A DNA stretch of 64,000 nt from Conexibacter stalactiti (GTDB lineage: Bacteria > Actinomycetota > Thermoleophilia > Solirubrobacterales > Solirubrobacteraceae). The notes below the pieces were generated by a model that had not been told where the DNA came from, made no database searches, and saw only the letters and a list, made by a program, of their open reading frames with translations. Positions 23,838-33,379 of the stretch are shown here, in pieces. The stretch lies in assembly GCF_035967765.1 (NCBI RefSeq), contig NZ_JAYWIT010000001.1; one strand, given 5' to 3'. Position 1 is the first letter of the stretch; every line of letters starts with the position of its first letter. The position numbers and the translations under genes are program-made.

Positions 23838-26756
23838 ATGCTGAGACCAGGCACGGAGGCAGGTCGGCTGGTCGGTCGCGCGGCGGAGCTGGAACGGCTC
23901 GGCGTGCTGCTCGATCGCGCGCGCGGCGGACGCGGCGGGTCGCTCGTCGTCGAAGGGACACCGGGGGTCGGCAAGAGCGCGCTGCTGCGGGCGCTGGGGG
24001 CGCCGGACCTGCTGGTGCTCAGCACGACCGGCGTCGAGAGCGAGGTCGGGCTGCCGTTCGCCGGCTTGGCGGAGCTGGTGGCGCCGGTGATCGCGCACGG
24101 CGACGGGCTGCCGGAGGCGCAGCGGGCGGCGCTGCGGGCCGCGCTCGCGCTCGACGCGCCGGCCGGTGCCGAGCGCGTGCTGGTGCTGCAGGCGCTCGTC
24201 GCGCTGCTGGAGACGGCGGCGAGCGGCCGCGCGCTGCTGCTGCTCGTCGACGACGTGCAATGGCTCGACGCCTCCTCGCAGGAGGCGATCGCCTTCCTCG
24301 CCCGCCGCGCCGAGCGGCTGCCGCTGGCGCTCGTCGCGGTCCGCTCGCTGCGCGGTGAGCCGTACGCGCCATGGCCGGAGGTGCCGCGGCTGCGGCTGTC
24401 CGATCTCGCGCGCGAGGACGCGCTCGCGCTGGCGCGCGCCGGCGGGCTGGCGCCGGCCGTCGCCGAGGCGCTGGTCGACGCCGTCGGCGGCAACCCGCTG
24501 GCGCTCGTCGAGGCGCCGGCCGAGCTGTCGGCGGCGCAGCGCGACGGGATCGCCGCGCTGCCCGATCCGCTCCCGACCGGCGAGCGGCTGCGGCGCGCCT
24601 ACGCCGCGCGCGTCGCGGCGCTGCCCGCGCCGACGCAGGCCGCGCTGCTGCTCGCGGCCGCCAGCTCCGACGGTGACACGGCGACGCTGCTGCGAGCGCT
24701 CGGGGGCGCGGCTGACGCAGGTCGTGGCGCGGACGACGCGGATCGCGGCGCGGGTGCGGTGGATCGCGGCGCCGACGACGCGGATCGCGGCGCGGGTGCG
24801 GTGGATCGCGGCGCGGGTGCGGTGGATCGCGGCGCGGGTGCGGTGGATCGCGGCGCGGACGACGCAGATCGCGGCGCGGGTGCGGTGACGATCTTCGAGC
24901 CCGCCGAGGACGCCGGTCTGATCGCGCTCGCGGCGACGCGGGTGCGCTTCTCCCATCCGCTCGTGCGCGCCGCCGTCTACCACGCCGCCACGCCCGGCAG
25001 ACGGCGCGCCGCCCACCGCGCGCTCGCCGCCGCCGGCACCCCGCAGACGCGCGCCTGGCACCTCGCCGCCGCCGCGACCGCGCCCGACGAGCAGCTCGCG
25101 GCGGCGCTGGAGACGCTCGGCCACGAGGCGCGTGAGCGCGGCGCGACCGCGACCGCGATCGCCGTGCTCGAGCGCGCCGCGCAACTCAGCCCCGAGCCGG
25201 CCCAGGCCGCCGCGCGCACGATCGCCGCGGCCGGCACGGCGAACGTCGCGAGCCAGCCGGCGCGCGCCAGAGCGCTGATCGAGGCGCTGCTGCCGACGCT
25301 CGACGATCCGCTCACGCGCGCCGACGCGCAGTTCGTGCGCGGCGCGGCGATGCTGCAGAGCGGCCATCCGCAGGACGCGTACGCGCTGCTGGAGGACGAG
25401 GCCGCGCGGATCGCGGTGCGAGACCCGACGCGGGCGGCGCTGCTGCTGACGCAGGCGAGCGTCGCGGTGATGTCGTCGGGGCCGGTGCAGCGGCTCGCCG
25501 AGCTGGCCGCGCAGGCGCAGACGCTCGCGCCGGAATGGGTCGCGCACGCGCCGGCCGTGCTGCGCGCCGAGGCGCTGTCAGGGCTCGGCGACCACCGCCG
25601 CGCGAAGGCGCTGCTGGCCGAGCAGGCGCGGGCGCTGCACGACGCCGATCCGGTCGGTCCCGGCCACGAGGTGGTGTCGATCGCGGCGCTGAGCATGATC
25701 TGGATGGAGCAGTACGACGATGCCCAGCGGCTGCTCGTGCGGCTGGTCGAGACCGCCCGCGCGAAGGGCGCCGTCGCCGCGCTCGCGCTGCCGCTCTCGG
25801 TGCTCGCGACGGTCCACATACGGCGCGCCGAGTTCGACGTCGCGGGCGACCTGGCCGGCGAGGCGGTCGCGCTCTCCGATGCCGGCCTCGAAGGATGGAC
25901 CCGCGCGCTCGCGCTGACCGCCGCGGCCTTCGTCGAGGCCCACCGCGGCGAGGCCGATGCCTGCCGCGCGCATGCCGCGACCGTGCTCGAGCTGAGCGCC
26001 GGGCTGGGGATGACCTCGACCGCCGCGACCGGCGAGCAGGCGCTGGGGATGCTCGCGCTGGGACTCGGCGAGACCGAGACGGCGATCGTTCACCTCGAAC
26101 GCGCCCGCGCCCACACCGAACGGTTCGGCTCCCGCGATCCCTCCTTCCTCTACACCTCCGGCGACCTCGTCGACGTCTACGTGCGCACCGGCCGCGACGA
26201 CGACGCGCGCGTGATCGCGGCCGAGCTGGCGGCTGGCGCCGAGCTGACCGGCGGCGCCTGGGCGGCCGCCGCGACCGCGCGCAGCCGCGGCCTGCTCGAC
26301 GGCGACGAGCGGATCGACGCCCACCTCGCGGTCGCGCTCGCCGCGCACGCGCGGATCGACTCGCCGTTCGAGCTGGCGCGGACGCAGCTCTGCTTCGGCG
26401 AGCGCCTGCGCCGCGCCCGCCGCCGCGCCGACGCGCGCACGCTGCTGGAGGCCGCGCACGCCAGCTTCACCGCCTTCGGCACGACAGGGTGGGCGCAGCG
26501 GGCCGCCGCCGAGCTGGCGGCGACCGGCCTGCCGCGCGACGGCGACGCGACTGCCGAGCCGACCACCGCCGACGCGCTGACCGCGCGCGAGCGAGCGGTC
26601 TGCGAGCTGGTCGCCGGCGGCGCAACCAACCGCGAGGCGGCGACGGCGCTGTTCCTCTCGCCGCGCACGGTCGAGCACCACCTGCGCCAGGCCTACCGCA
26701 AGCTCGGCGTCCGCTCGCGGACGGAGCTGGCGGTCCGCTGGCGGGAGGTCGGATAG
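23838..26756 (+). CDS. large AAA-LuxR (LAL) transcriptional regulator with heptapeptide repeat
   Basis: A 972-residue LAL-type regulator. The Walker A motif is GTPGVGKS (residues 40-47) and Walker B is LLLLVDDVQWLDASSQEAIA near 133-152. An ATPase module is followed by helical TPR-like repeats and a C-terminal LuxR helix-turn-helix (about 905-965, DALTARERAVCELVAGGATN, then SPRTVEHHLRQAYRKLGVRS). Between the ATPase and helical parts lie eight copies of a seven-residue repeat (296-351). Such proteins sense a small molecule, often a sugar derivative, and activate transcription; the GH43 lipoprotein that starts 28 bases downstream is a likely target or partner. Confidence 0.9.
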   Translation: MLRPGTEAGRLVGRAAELERLGVLLDRARGGRGGSLVVEGTPGVGKSALLRALGAPDLLVLSTTGVESEVGLPFAGLAELVAPVIAHGDGLPEAQRAALRAALALDAPAGAERVLVLQALVALLETAASGRALLLLVDDVQWLDASSQEAIAFLARRAERLPLALVAVRSLRGEPYAPWPEVPRLRLSDLAREDALALARAGGLAPAVAEALVDAVGGNPLALVEAPAELSAAQRDGIAALPDPLPTGERLRRAYAARVAALPAPTQAALLLAAASSDGDTATLLRALGGAADAGRGADDADRGAGAVDRGADDADRGAGAVDRGAGAVDRGAGAVDRGADDADRGAGAVTIFEPAEDAGLIALAATRVRFSHPLVRAAVYHAATPGRRRAAHRALAAAGTPQTRAWHLAAAATAPDEQLAAALETLGHEARERGATATAIAVLERAAQLSPEPAQAAARTIAAAGTANVASQPARARALIEALLPTLDDPLTRADAQFVRGAAMLQSGHPQDAYALLEDEAARIAVRDPTRAALLLTQASVAVMSSGPVQRLAELAAQAQTLAPEWVAHAPAVLRAEALSGLGDHRRAKALLAEQARALHDADPVGPGHEVVSIAALSMIWMEQYDDAQRLLVRLVETARAKGAVAALALPLSVLATVHIRRAEFDVAGDLAGEAVALSDAGLEGWTRALALTAAAFVEAHRGEADACRAHAATVLELSAGLGMTSTAATGEQALGMLALGLGETETAIVHLERARAHTERFGSRDPSFLYTSGDLVDVYVRTGRDDDARVIAAELAAGAELTGGAWAAAATARSRGLLDGDERIDAHLAVALAAHARIDSPFELARTQLCFGERLRRARRRADARTLLEAAHASFTAFGTTGWAQRAAAELAATGLPRDGDATAEPTTADALTARERAVCELVAGGATNREAATALFLSPRTVEHHLRQAYRKLGVRSRTELAVRWREVG
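24723..24890 (+). repeat. 21-bp coding minisatellite, eight units
   Basis: Eight in-frame 21-base units encode RGADDAD (units 1, 3, 7) and RGAGAVD-type (units 2, 4, 5, 6, 8) heptapeptides. Units 4-6 are nearly identical in DNA, which suggests recent copy-number change by slippage. Related regulators have a short linker at this position, so the tract is an insertion. Confidence 0.9.
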
Positions 26757-26783
26757 CGCGCCGGACGCGAACGCGCGATCCTC

Positions 26784-28358
26784 GTGCGGATGGCTCGACG
26801 ATGGAGATCGCTCGCCGCGCTCGCGATCGCGCTGGCATCGCTGAGCCTCGGGCTCGCGGCGTGCGGTGGCGGAGCGGACGACGAGGCTGGCGGCGGCACA
26901 GGGACAAGCGGCGCCACCTACGCCAACCCGATCATCGCCGGCCAGCAGCCCGACCCGACGATCGTGCGCGAGGGGCGCGACTTCCTGCTCTCCACCACGA
27001 GCCGCGCGTGGGCGCCGATCTTCCCGCTCTTCCATTCGCGCGACCTCGTCAACTGGGAGCGGATCGGCGCGCTGCTGCCACGCGCGCCGGCCTGGTCGGC
27101 GGCGCCGTACTGGGCGCCAGAGCTGACGCGCTTCCGCGGCGAGCCGCGCGCCTACTACACCGCGCGGCTGCGGCGCGACCGCTCGCGCGCGTGCATCGGC
27201 GTCGCGACCGCGCGCCGCGCCGCCGGCCCCTACCGCGACCTCGGCCGGCCGCTGACCTGCCCGCCGAGCGGCGCGATCGACCCGTTCGTCATCGACGACG
27301 AGCACGGTAATCCCTACCTGATCTATCGCCGCTACCGCGACGGCGGCGGCATCTGGGCGCGCGCGCTGCGCGCCGACGGGCTCGCGGTGCGCGGCCGCGA
27401 GCACCTGCTGCTGCCGGTGACCCCCGCCGACGAGGGCGTCGTCGAGGGGCCTGAGCTGCTGCGCCGCGACGGGCGCTTCGTGCTGCTGTTCGCCGCGGGC
27501 GGCTGCTGCCGGCCGCCGTGCGACTACCGCGAGGCGGCGGCGCGCGCTGACCGGCTGCTGGGACCGTACGAGCGCGCGCCGCGACTGGTGCTGCGCGACG
27601 GCCCGGCGCTGCGCTGCAACGGCCACGGCACGACCGTCGGCGACGGCCGCGGGCGTCGCTGGCTCGTCCATCACGGCGTGCTCGCCGACGATCCCGTCAA
27701 CGTCCGCCGCAGCACGCTGCTGGAGCCGCTGCGGTGGGACGCCGGCGGTTGGCCGGTCGCCGGTGAGGACGGCCGAGCGGTGCAGCGGGCCGCCGCACCG
27801 CTCGGCGTCGCGCAGGGGCCGCCGGCGCCGGCGACGCCCGACTTGACGACGCCGCGGCTCGACCCCGCGTGGGAGTGGCCGTGGGACAGACCGGCGCGCG
27901 CCGTCCAGCGCGACGGGCGGATCGAGCTGCGCGGCGAGCCGGCCGGCGCGGTGCTGGCGCGGCAGGTCCTGCCGGCCGCCGACCAGCGCGCGCAGGTGAC
28001 GGTGCAGCGCAACGACTGCGCAGCCGGGATCGCGGGCGTCGAGGGCGGGCAGGACAGCGGCGTCGCGCACGGGATCGAGCTGCTGCCCGGCGGGCGCGGC
28101 GTGCGCGTCTGGCAGGGACCGACCGGCGGCGGAGCGGGCCGCACGCTGGCGACCGCCGAAGTGGCGAAGGCCGCCGACCCGCCCGAACTGGCCGTCCTGA
28201 TCGCCGACTCCCACACGATTCGCTTCGCCGTCAACGGAACGCCGCTGCCGATCACCGCGACGACCTCCGACAACCAGCGCGCGATCCGCGTCGGGCTCAC
28301 CTGCCGCGGTCCGCGTGCCAGCGGCGCGGCGTTCGGCGCGCTCGCGATCACGCCGTGA
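26784..28358 (+). CDS. GH43-like secreted lipoprotein
   Basis: A 524-residue predicted lipoprotein from the GTG at 26784 (an ATG two codons later is equally possible). The lipobox is LAAC with Cys27. The five-bladed beta-propeller of glycoside hydrolase family 43 is shown by PIIAGQQPDPTIVREG (base Asp57), SGAIDPFVIDDEHGNPYLIY (Asp166) and EGVVEGPEL (acid Glu221), the family's three catalytic carboxylates. Family members cleave arabinans, xylans or galactans. The C-terminal 200 residues form a second beta-sandwich domain. It follows a LAL regulator by 28 bases, so sugar-responsive expression is plausible. Confidence 0.88.
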   Translation: MRMARRWRSLAALAIALASLSLGLAACGGGADDEAGGGTGTSGATYANPIIAGQQPDPTIVREGRDFLLSTTSRAWAPIFPLFHSRDLVNWERIGALLPRAPAWSAAPYWAPELTRFRGEPRAYYTARLRRDRSRACIGVATARRAAGPYRDLGRPLTCPPSGAIDPFVIDDEHGNPYLIYRRYRDGGGIWARALRADGLAVRGREHLLLPVTPADEGVVEGPELLRRDGRFVLLFAAGGCCRPPCDYREAAARADRLLGPYERAPRLVLRDGPALRCNGHGTTVGDGRGRRWLVHHGVLADDPVNVRRSTLLEPLRWDAGGWPVAGEDGRAVQRAAAPLGVAQGPPAPATPDLTTPRLDPAWEWPWDRPARAVQRDGRIELRGEPAGAVLARQVLPAADQRAQVTVQRNDCAAGIAGVEGGQDSGVAHGIELLPGGRGVRVWQGPTGGGAGRTLATAEVAKAADPPELAVLIADSHTIRFAVNGTPLPITATTSDNQRAIRVGLTCRGPRASGAAFGALAITP

Positions 28359-28371
28359 GAAGCTCCCCTGC

Positions 28372-29352
28372 ATGACGACCGACGCGCTGCTCGGCGACGA
28401 CTTCGAGACGCGCCTGCTGCCGCTGGCGCCCGACGCCGAGGGCGAGCAGCACGCGACGCTGATCCGCCTGCGCCCCGCCGACGCCGGCTCCGACGGGGAC
28501 ACGGTCGCGAAGCCGACCCGCGCCGTCCTCTACGTCCACGGCTTCGTCGACTACTTCTTCCAGCGCGAGCTGGCCGCCTACTACCGCGACCGCGGCTTCG
28601 CCTTCTACGCGCTCGACCTGCGCAAGTCGGGCCGCTCGCTGCGCCCGCACCAGACGCCGTACTTCGTCCGCTCCGTCAGCGAGTGGTACGAGGAGCTGGA
28701 CGCGGCGGCCGACGCGATCCGCGCCGACGGCGCGACGCAGCTGCTCGTCAACGGCCACTCGACCGGCGGGCTGGCGGCCGCGCTGTGGGCCCACGCCCGC
28801 CGCGACGACGCCGCCCGCCGGCCCGACGCGCTCTTCCTCAACAGCCCCTTCCTGTCGCTCAACGCCGCGCCGCTCGTGCGCGCGGCCGGCGCGACGCTGG
28901 CCGCCCTGCGCGCGCGGACCGACCCCTACGCGGTGATGCCGGCCGGTCTGTCGGAGCTGTACGTCCAGAGCATCCACAGCGACCATCGCGGCGAGTGGAG
29001 CTTCGACCTCGAGCTGAAGCCGGTCGAGGGCGTGCCGGTCCGCGCCGGCTGGCTGCGCGCCGTCCACGCCGCGCACCGCCGCGTCGCGCGCGGGCTCGAC
29101 GTGCGCGGTCCGATCCTCGTCCTCTGCTCGGCCGCCAGCAGCCGGCCGAAGGCGTGGGACGAGATCCTGCTGCGCAGCGACAGCGTGCTCGACGCCGAGC
29201 AGATCGCGCGCCGCGCGACCCGCTTGGGCCGGCACGTCACCTGCGTGCGAATCGACGACGGCATGCACGACCTCGTGCTGTCGGCGCCGCCGGTGCGCGC
29301 GCAGGTCTACGCCGAGCTGGGACAGTGGCTCGACGCGTACCTGCCGGCGTGA
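28372..29352 (+). CDS. alpha/beta hydrolase (serine lysophospholipase-like)
   Basis: A 326-residue alpha/beta hydrolase without a signal peptide. The oxyanion region is AVLYVHGFVDYFFQRELAAY, the nucleophile elbow is GHSTGG with Ser130, and the catalytic His is probably that of RIDDGMHDLVLS near residue 300. The arrangement resembles monoglyceride lipase or PldB-like enzymes acting on short-chain or lysolipid esters. It starts 13 bases after the GH43 gene, so it is likely in the same transcript. Substrate not determinable. Confidence 0.88.
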   Translation: MTTDALLGDDFETRLLPLAPDAEGEQHATLIRLRPADAGSDGDTVAKPTRAVLYVHGFVDYFFQRELAAYYRDRGFAFYALDLRKSGRSLRPHQTPYFVRSVSEWYEELDAAADAIRADGATQLLVNGHSTGGLAAALWAHARRDDAARRPDALFLNSPFLSLNAAPLVRAAGATLAALRARTDPYAVMPAGLSELYVQSIHSDHRGEWSFDLELKPVEGVPVRAGWLRAVHAAHRRVARGLDVRGPILVLCSAASSRPKAWDEILLRSDSVLDAEQIARRATRLGRHVTCVRIDDGMHDLVLSAPPVRAQVYAELGQWLDAYLPA

Positions 29353-29395
29353 TCGCTTGCATTCCTGCGCGGCGCACGCCTAACCTCCCGGCGCG

Positions 29396-32212
29396 ATGAG
29401 CGCCCCGACCGACGATCTGCTCGAACGCGAGCGCGAGCTGGCGCAGCTCGACGCGCTCGTCGACGAGGCGGTCGCGGGCCGCGGCGGGCTGGCGTTGATC
29501 GAAGGCCCGGCGGGGATCGGCAAGAGCCGCCTGCTGGCCGCCCTGCGCGAGCGCGCGGCCGACCGCATGCTGGTGCTCGGCGCCCGCTGCGGCGAGCTGG
29601 AGCGCGACTTCTCCTTCGGCGCCGTGCGGCAGCTGTTCGAGCCGCTGCTGCGCGCCGACGCCGGCGGCTGCGAGCGGCCGAACCTGCTCGTCGGCGCCGC
29701 CGCGCCGGCCGCCGGCGTGCTCGGCGGCCCCGCCGCCGACGACGCGACCGCAGCCGCGGAGGGCTCCTTCGCGGTCCTGCACGGCCTCTACTGGGCGACG
29801 CTCGAGCTGGCCGAGGAGCGGCCGCTGCTGCTCGCCTTCGACGACCTGCAGTGGAGCGACCGGCCGTCGCTGCGCTTCCTCGCCTATCTCGCGCGGCGGC
29901 TGGAGTCGACCCCGGTGCTGGTCGCGATGACGGTCCGCTCGACCGACCCCGGCAGCGATCCCAACCTGCTCGCGGAGATCGCCGCCGACCCGCTCTGCGT
30001 GCCGGTGCGGCCGGGCCCGCTGACCGACGCGGCGGTCGCGGCGCTCGTGCGTGCGCGGCTCGGCGCGCCGGCCGACGCGCGTTTTTGCGACGCCTGCGAG
30101 GAGGCGACCGGCGGCAACCCGCTGCTGCTGCACCAGCTGCTGCGCGCGCTCGCCGACGACGGCGTCAGACCGCTCGCCGGCGAAGCCGCGACGGTGCGCG
30201 AGATCGGGCCGAGGGCGGTCGCGCGCAGCGTCCTGCGGCGGCTGACGCGGCTGTCACCCGAAACGCTCGCGGTCGCGCGCGCCGTCGCGGTGCTCGGCGA
30301 CAGCGCCAGCCTCGCCGCCGTCGGCCGGCTCGCCGAGCTGGAGGAGCCGCAGGTCGCGCGCGCCGCCGGCGAGCTGGCGCGGGCCGACATCCTGCAGGCC
30401 GATCCGCCGCTCGGCTTCGTCCATCCGCTCGTGCGCGACGCCGTCTACCGCGACCTCTCGACCGCCGAGCGCGAGCTGGCCCACGGCCGCGCTGCAGCTG
30501 CGCTCGCGGCAGCCGGCGCCGCTGACCAGCAGGTCGCCGCCCAGCTCGTGCACGCGCCGTGCCGCGGCGACGCGGCGACCGTCGCGCTGCTGCGCGACGC
30601 CGCGCGCGAGGCGAGCCGACGCGGCGGACCCGAGAGCGCCGTCACCTACCTCGCGCGGGCGCTCGACGAGCCGCCGGCGGCGGCCGAGCGGACACCGGTG
30701 CTGCTGGAGCTGGCGCTGGCCGAGTCGGAGATGAGCGCACCGCTGTCGGCGCTCCACCTGCGCGAGGCGTACGACGGCCTCAGCGATCCGGCAGCGCGGG
30801 CGAGCGCCTGCTTCGCGCTGGTGCAGTCGCTGCTGTTCACCGGCGGCGCCTCAGAGGGCGCGGAGCTGGCGCGCCGCACCGCCGCCGAGCTGAGCGGCGA
30901 CCAGCTCGAAGAGCGGCGGATGCTGGAGTCGATGCAGCTGCTCGCGGTCTCCTTCGGCGCCGCAGACCCGGACAACCTGTGGGCGCGCGCGCTCGCCGAG
31001 CCGCCGCCGGCCGGCGGGGAGCTGGGCACGAAGCTGCTGCTGGCGGCGATCGCGTTCGTGCGCAGCGCGGCGGCGCGGCCGGTCGCCGAGGTGCTGCCAG
31101 TGCTCGAAACGGCGCTCGAGGGCGACGTGCTGCTGCACAGTCGCAACGGGATGATGTGGTCGGCAGCGATGGTCGCGCTGACGCTCAGCGAGAGCCCGCG
31201 GACGCGCGCCTTCCTGGAGGCGGCGCGCGCCGAGACCTACCGCCGCGGTGGTGTCTTCGCGACCGCCTCGGTCGAGATCTGGGAGGGCGCCTGGCTGCTC
31301 GGCACCGGCGACCTCGCCGACGCCGGCGACGCGCTGCGCGAGGCGCTCCGGCTGCAGGATCCGTGGGGCGCCGACGCCAGAGGGACCTCCTGGTCGCGCG
31401 GGCTGATCGGCCAGCACGGGCTGCTCAGCGGCCACGACGCCGCGACGGTGCGCGCCGAGCTCGGCGAACCGCCGGCCGACGACGACGAGAGCGACGGCGC
31501 CGTTCACTGGCGCACGGCGCAGGCGAGACTGCTGCTGCGCGAGGGCGACGCGGCCGGGGCGCTCGCGCTGGCCGAGCTGATGGGCCGCACGTCGCGCCAC
31601 CTCGACCACCCCGCGTGGCGGCCGTGGCAGTCGCTCGCCGCGAGCGCGCTGGCGCGGCTCGGCCGCCGCGAGGAGGCGTTGGCCGCGATCGACGGTGAGC
31701 TGGCGCTGGCCGAGCGGATCGGGGCGCCCGCGCTGATCGGCCGCACGCAACGGCTGCGCGGCGAGCTGGAGGGCGCCGACGGGATCGAGCGGCTGCGGGC
31801 GGCCGCCGAGCTGCTCGCCGCCACACCCGCGCGGCTGGAGCGAGCGTTCGCGCTGGCGTCGCTCGGCGGCGCGCTGCGGCGCGCCGGCCACCCCGGCGAC
31901 GCGCGCGAGCCGCTGCGGGCGGCGCTGGAGCTGGCGGAGGCGTGCGGCGCGGCACCGTTGGTCGAGCAGGTCCGCTCCGATCTGTACGCCGCCGGCGCGC
32001 GGCCGCGCAGCGCCGCGCTCGCGGGCGCCGCGGCGCTGACGGCGCGCGAGGGGCGCGTCGCCGAGCTGGCCGCGGAGGGACGCACCAACCGCGAGATCGC
32101 GCAGACGCTGTTCGTGACGCCGAAGACGGTCGAGGTCCACCTCTCCAGCGCCTACCGCAAGCTCGACATCCGCTCCCGGCGCGAGCTGTCCGGCGCGCTC
32201 GCGAGCGGCTGA
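29396..32212 (+). CDS. large AAA-LuxR (LAL) transcriptional regulator
   Basis: A 938-residue LAL regulator. Walker A is GPAGIGKS (37-44), with the Walker B region ERPLLLAFDDLQWSDRPSL near 140-160. TPR-like helices fill the middle and a LuxR helix-turn-helix ends the protein (TAREGRVAELAAEGRTNREI, then TPKTVEVHLSSAYRKLDIRS). It begins 43 bases after the alpha/beta hydrolase on the same strand. It is only distantly like the other LAL protein at 23838 and lacks its repeat. The signal it senses is unknown. Confidence 0.9.
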   Translation: MSAPTDDLLERERELAQLDALVDEAVAGRGGLALIEGPAGIGKSRLLAALRERAADRMLVLGARCGELERDFSFGAVRQLFEPLLRADAGGCERPNLLVGAAAPAAGVLGGPAADDATAAAEGSFAVLHGLYWATLELAEERPLLLAFDDLQWSDRPSLRFLAYLARRLESTPVLVAMTVRSTDPGSDPNLLAEIAADPLCVPVRPGPLTDAAVAALVRARLGAPADARFCDACEEATGGNPLLLHQLLRALADDGVRPLAGEAATVREIGPRAVARSVLRRLTRLSPETLAVARAVAVLGDSASLAAVGRLAELEEPQVARAAGELARADILQADPPLGFVHPLVRDAVYRDLSTAERELAHGRAAAALAAAGAADQQVAAQLVHAPCRGDAATVALLRDAAREASRRGGPESAVTYLARALDEPPAAAERTPVLLELALAESEMSAPLSALHLREAYDGLSDPAARASACFALVQSLLFTGGASEGAELARRTAAELSGDQLEERRMLESMQLLAVSFGAADPDNLWARALAEPPPAGGELGTKLLLAAIAFVRSAAARPVAEVLPVLETALEGDVLLHSRNGMMWSAAMVALTLSESPRTRAFLEAARAETYRRGGVFATASVEIWEGAWLLGTGDLADAGDALREALRLQDPWGADARGTSWSRGLIGQHGLLSGHDAATVRAELGEPPADDDESDGAVHWRTAQARLLLREGDAAGALALAELMGRTSRHLDHPAWRPWQSLAASALARLGRREEALAAIDGELALAERIGAPALIGRTQRLRGELEGADGIERLRAAAELLAATPARLERAFALASLGGALRRAGHPGDAREPLRAALELAEACGAAPLVEQVRSDLYAAGARPRSAALAGAAALTAREGRVAELAAEGRTNREIAQTLFVTPKTVEVHLSSAYRKLDIRSRRELSGALASG

Positions 32213-32221
32213 GCGGGGCGC

Positions 32222-33313
32222 TCAGCCGACCACGACCTCGCGCCGCTCGGCGTCAGGGTGCAGCAGCTCCAGCAGCCGCAGCGCCTCCGCTTCCAGGCCG
32301 TCCGCGTCGCGCTCGTCGGTCAGCGGCCGCAGCGTCAGCGTCGCGGTCCCGTCACGCAGCTCGTCGCGCCAGGTGCCGGCGACCAGGCCGTCGATCAGGT
32401 AGGTCGGCTCGACCTCCCCGTTCTTGCCGCCCTTGACGACGTCGAGGAAGCCGGCCGGCAGGATCCGCGTTCTGTCGCGATGCGAGATCAGCGCCGCATC
32501 CCACTTCGGCAGGAAGCGGACCGGCGGCGCGACGTCCTCGCGCGGCAGCGGCGCGCGCGGCAGGTCGTACAGCTCGCGGCCGCGCGCGTCGGTCAGCCGC
32601 CGCAGCGGCTCCAGCGCGCTCAGCGCCGGGTCGAGCTGGTGGAAGCGCAGGAAGGTGAAGGCGGCGAGGTCCTCGCGCGTCGCCGGCCCGAACGCGGCGA
32701 GGTAGTCGCGCACCAGCGCGACCGTGCCGGCGGCGGGAGCGGGCAGCGGCGCGCCCTCCCACGAGGCGAGCGAGAACTTGCCGTGGCGGCGCCACAGCCC
32801 TGACGGCGGGACGTGCACGAGCGGCAGCGACATGCGCGCGTAGTCGAGCAGGTCGCTCTCCTGGCGCAGGCGGTCGCCGGTCAGCTCGCGCGTGCGCTCG
32901 CGGATCGCGTCGGTCGTGCGCGGCTCGCGCATGAAGTCGGCGAGCGCGGTGACAATCGCGTCGTGCTCGTCCGTCAGCTCCGGCTCGCGCCCGGCGAGGG
33001 CCCGCAGCGCCTGGAAGCGCCACGCCGCGGCGTAGGCGGGATAGGCGTCGGCGTGGACGAGGTGAAGCGTGCCGCGCATCAGCGACGACTTGACGACCGT
33101 CCCGCGGCGCAGCGCCCGTTCGAGGTCGGCGACGGCAAAGCCGTCGAGGCGAGCGTGCAGCGCGATGTACGGGGAGGGTGAGTACTGCGCCTGCAGCGCG
33201 ACGAGGCGGCGGACGGCATCGGCCGTCGACAGCGGCCGCCGCTCCAGCAGCAGCTGCCGCGCCAGCAGCGAGAGCGTCAGCTCGCGGTCGGTCAGGGTCC
33301 GTGGTCTCGTCAT
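32222..33313 (-). CDS. AlkZ/YcaQ-like DNA glycosylase (HTH_42, winged-helix)
   Basis: A 363-residue protein of the winged-helix DNA glycosylase family that includes Streptomyces AlkZ and E. coli YcaQ (AlkX), which remove bulky or cross-linked bases. The catalytic QxQ motif is visible as Gln41 and Gln43 in RLVALQAQYSPSPYIALH. Other family blocks are SLMRGTLHLVHADAYPAY and RFLPKWDAALISHRDRTRIL. It is divergent from a WYL regulator with 66 bases between. In producers, AlkZ-type genes protect against self-made DNA-damaging metabolites; no such pathway is visible here. Confidence 0.82.
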   Translation of the reverse strand: MTRPRTLTDRELTLSLLARQLLLERRPLSTADAVRRLVALQAQYSPSPYIALHARLDGFAVADLERALRRGTVVKSSLMRGTLHLVHADAYPAYAAAWRFQALRALAGREPELTDEHDAIVTALADFMREPRTTDAIRERTRELTGDRLRQESDLLDYARMSLPLVHVPPSGLWRRHGKFSLASWEGAPLPAPAAGTVALVRDYLAAFGPATREDLAAFTFLRFHQLDPALSALEPLRRLTDARGRELYDLPRAPLPREDVAPPVRFLPKWDAALISHRDRTRILPAGFLDVVKGGKNGEVEPTYLIDGLVAGTWRDELRDGTATLTLRPLTDERDADGLEAEALRLLELLHPDAERREVVVG

Positions 33314-33379
33314 CGCGACGATCGTATGGCGGCATCAGGTCGTTCGCTGTCCTCAATCTCGGCGATCATCCCTGCCACG

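Noticed and set aside
24715..24890. CRISPR-like array
   Set aside because: The repeats are contiguous 21-base units without spacers, in frame within a coding region.
23112..25547. 811-residue minus-strand ORF
   Set aside because: Only its last part, after about 23714, looks like a real protein; the rest is antisense to the LAL regulator and has its repeat as a shadow.
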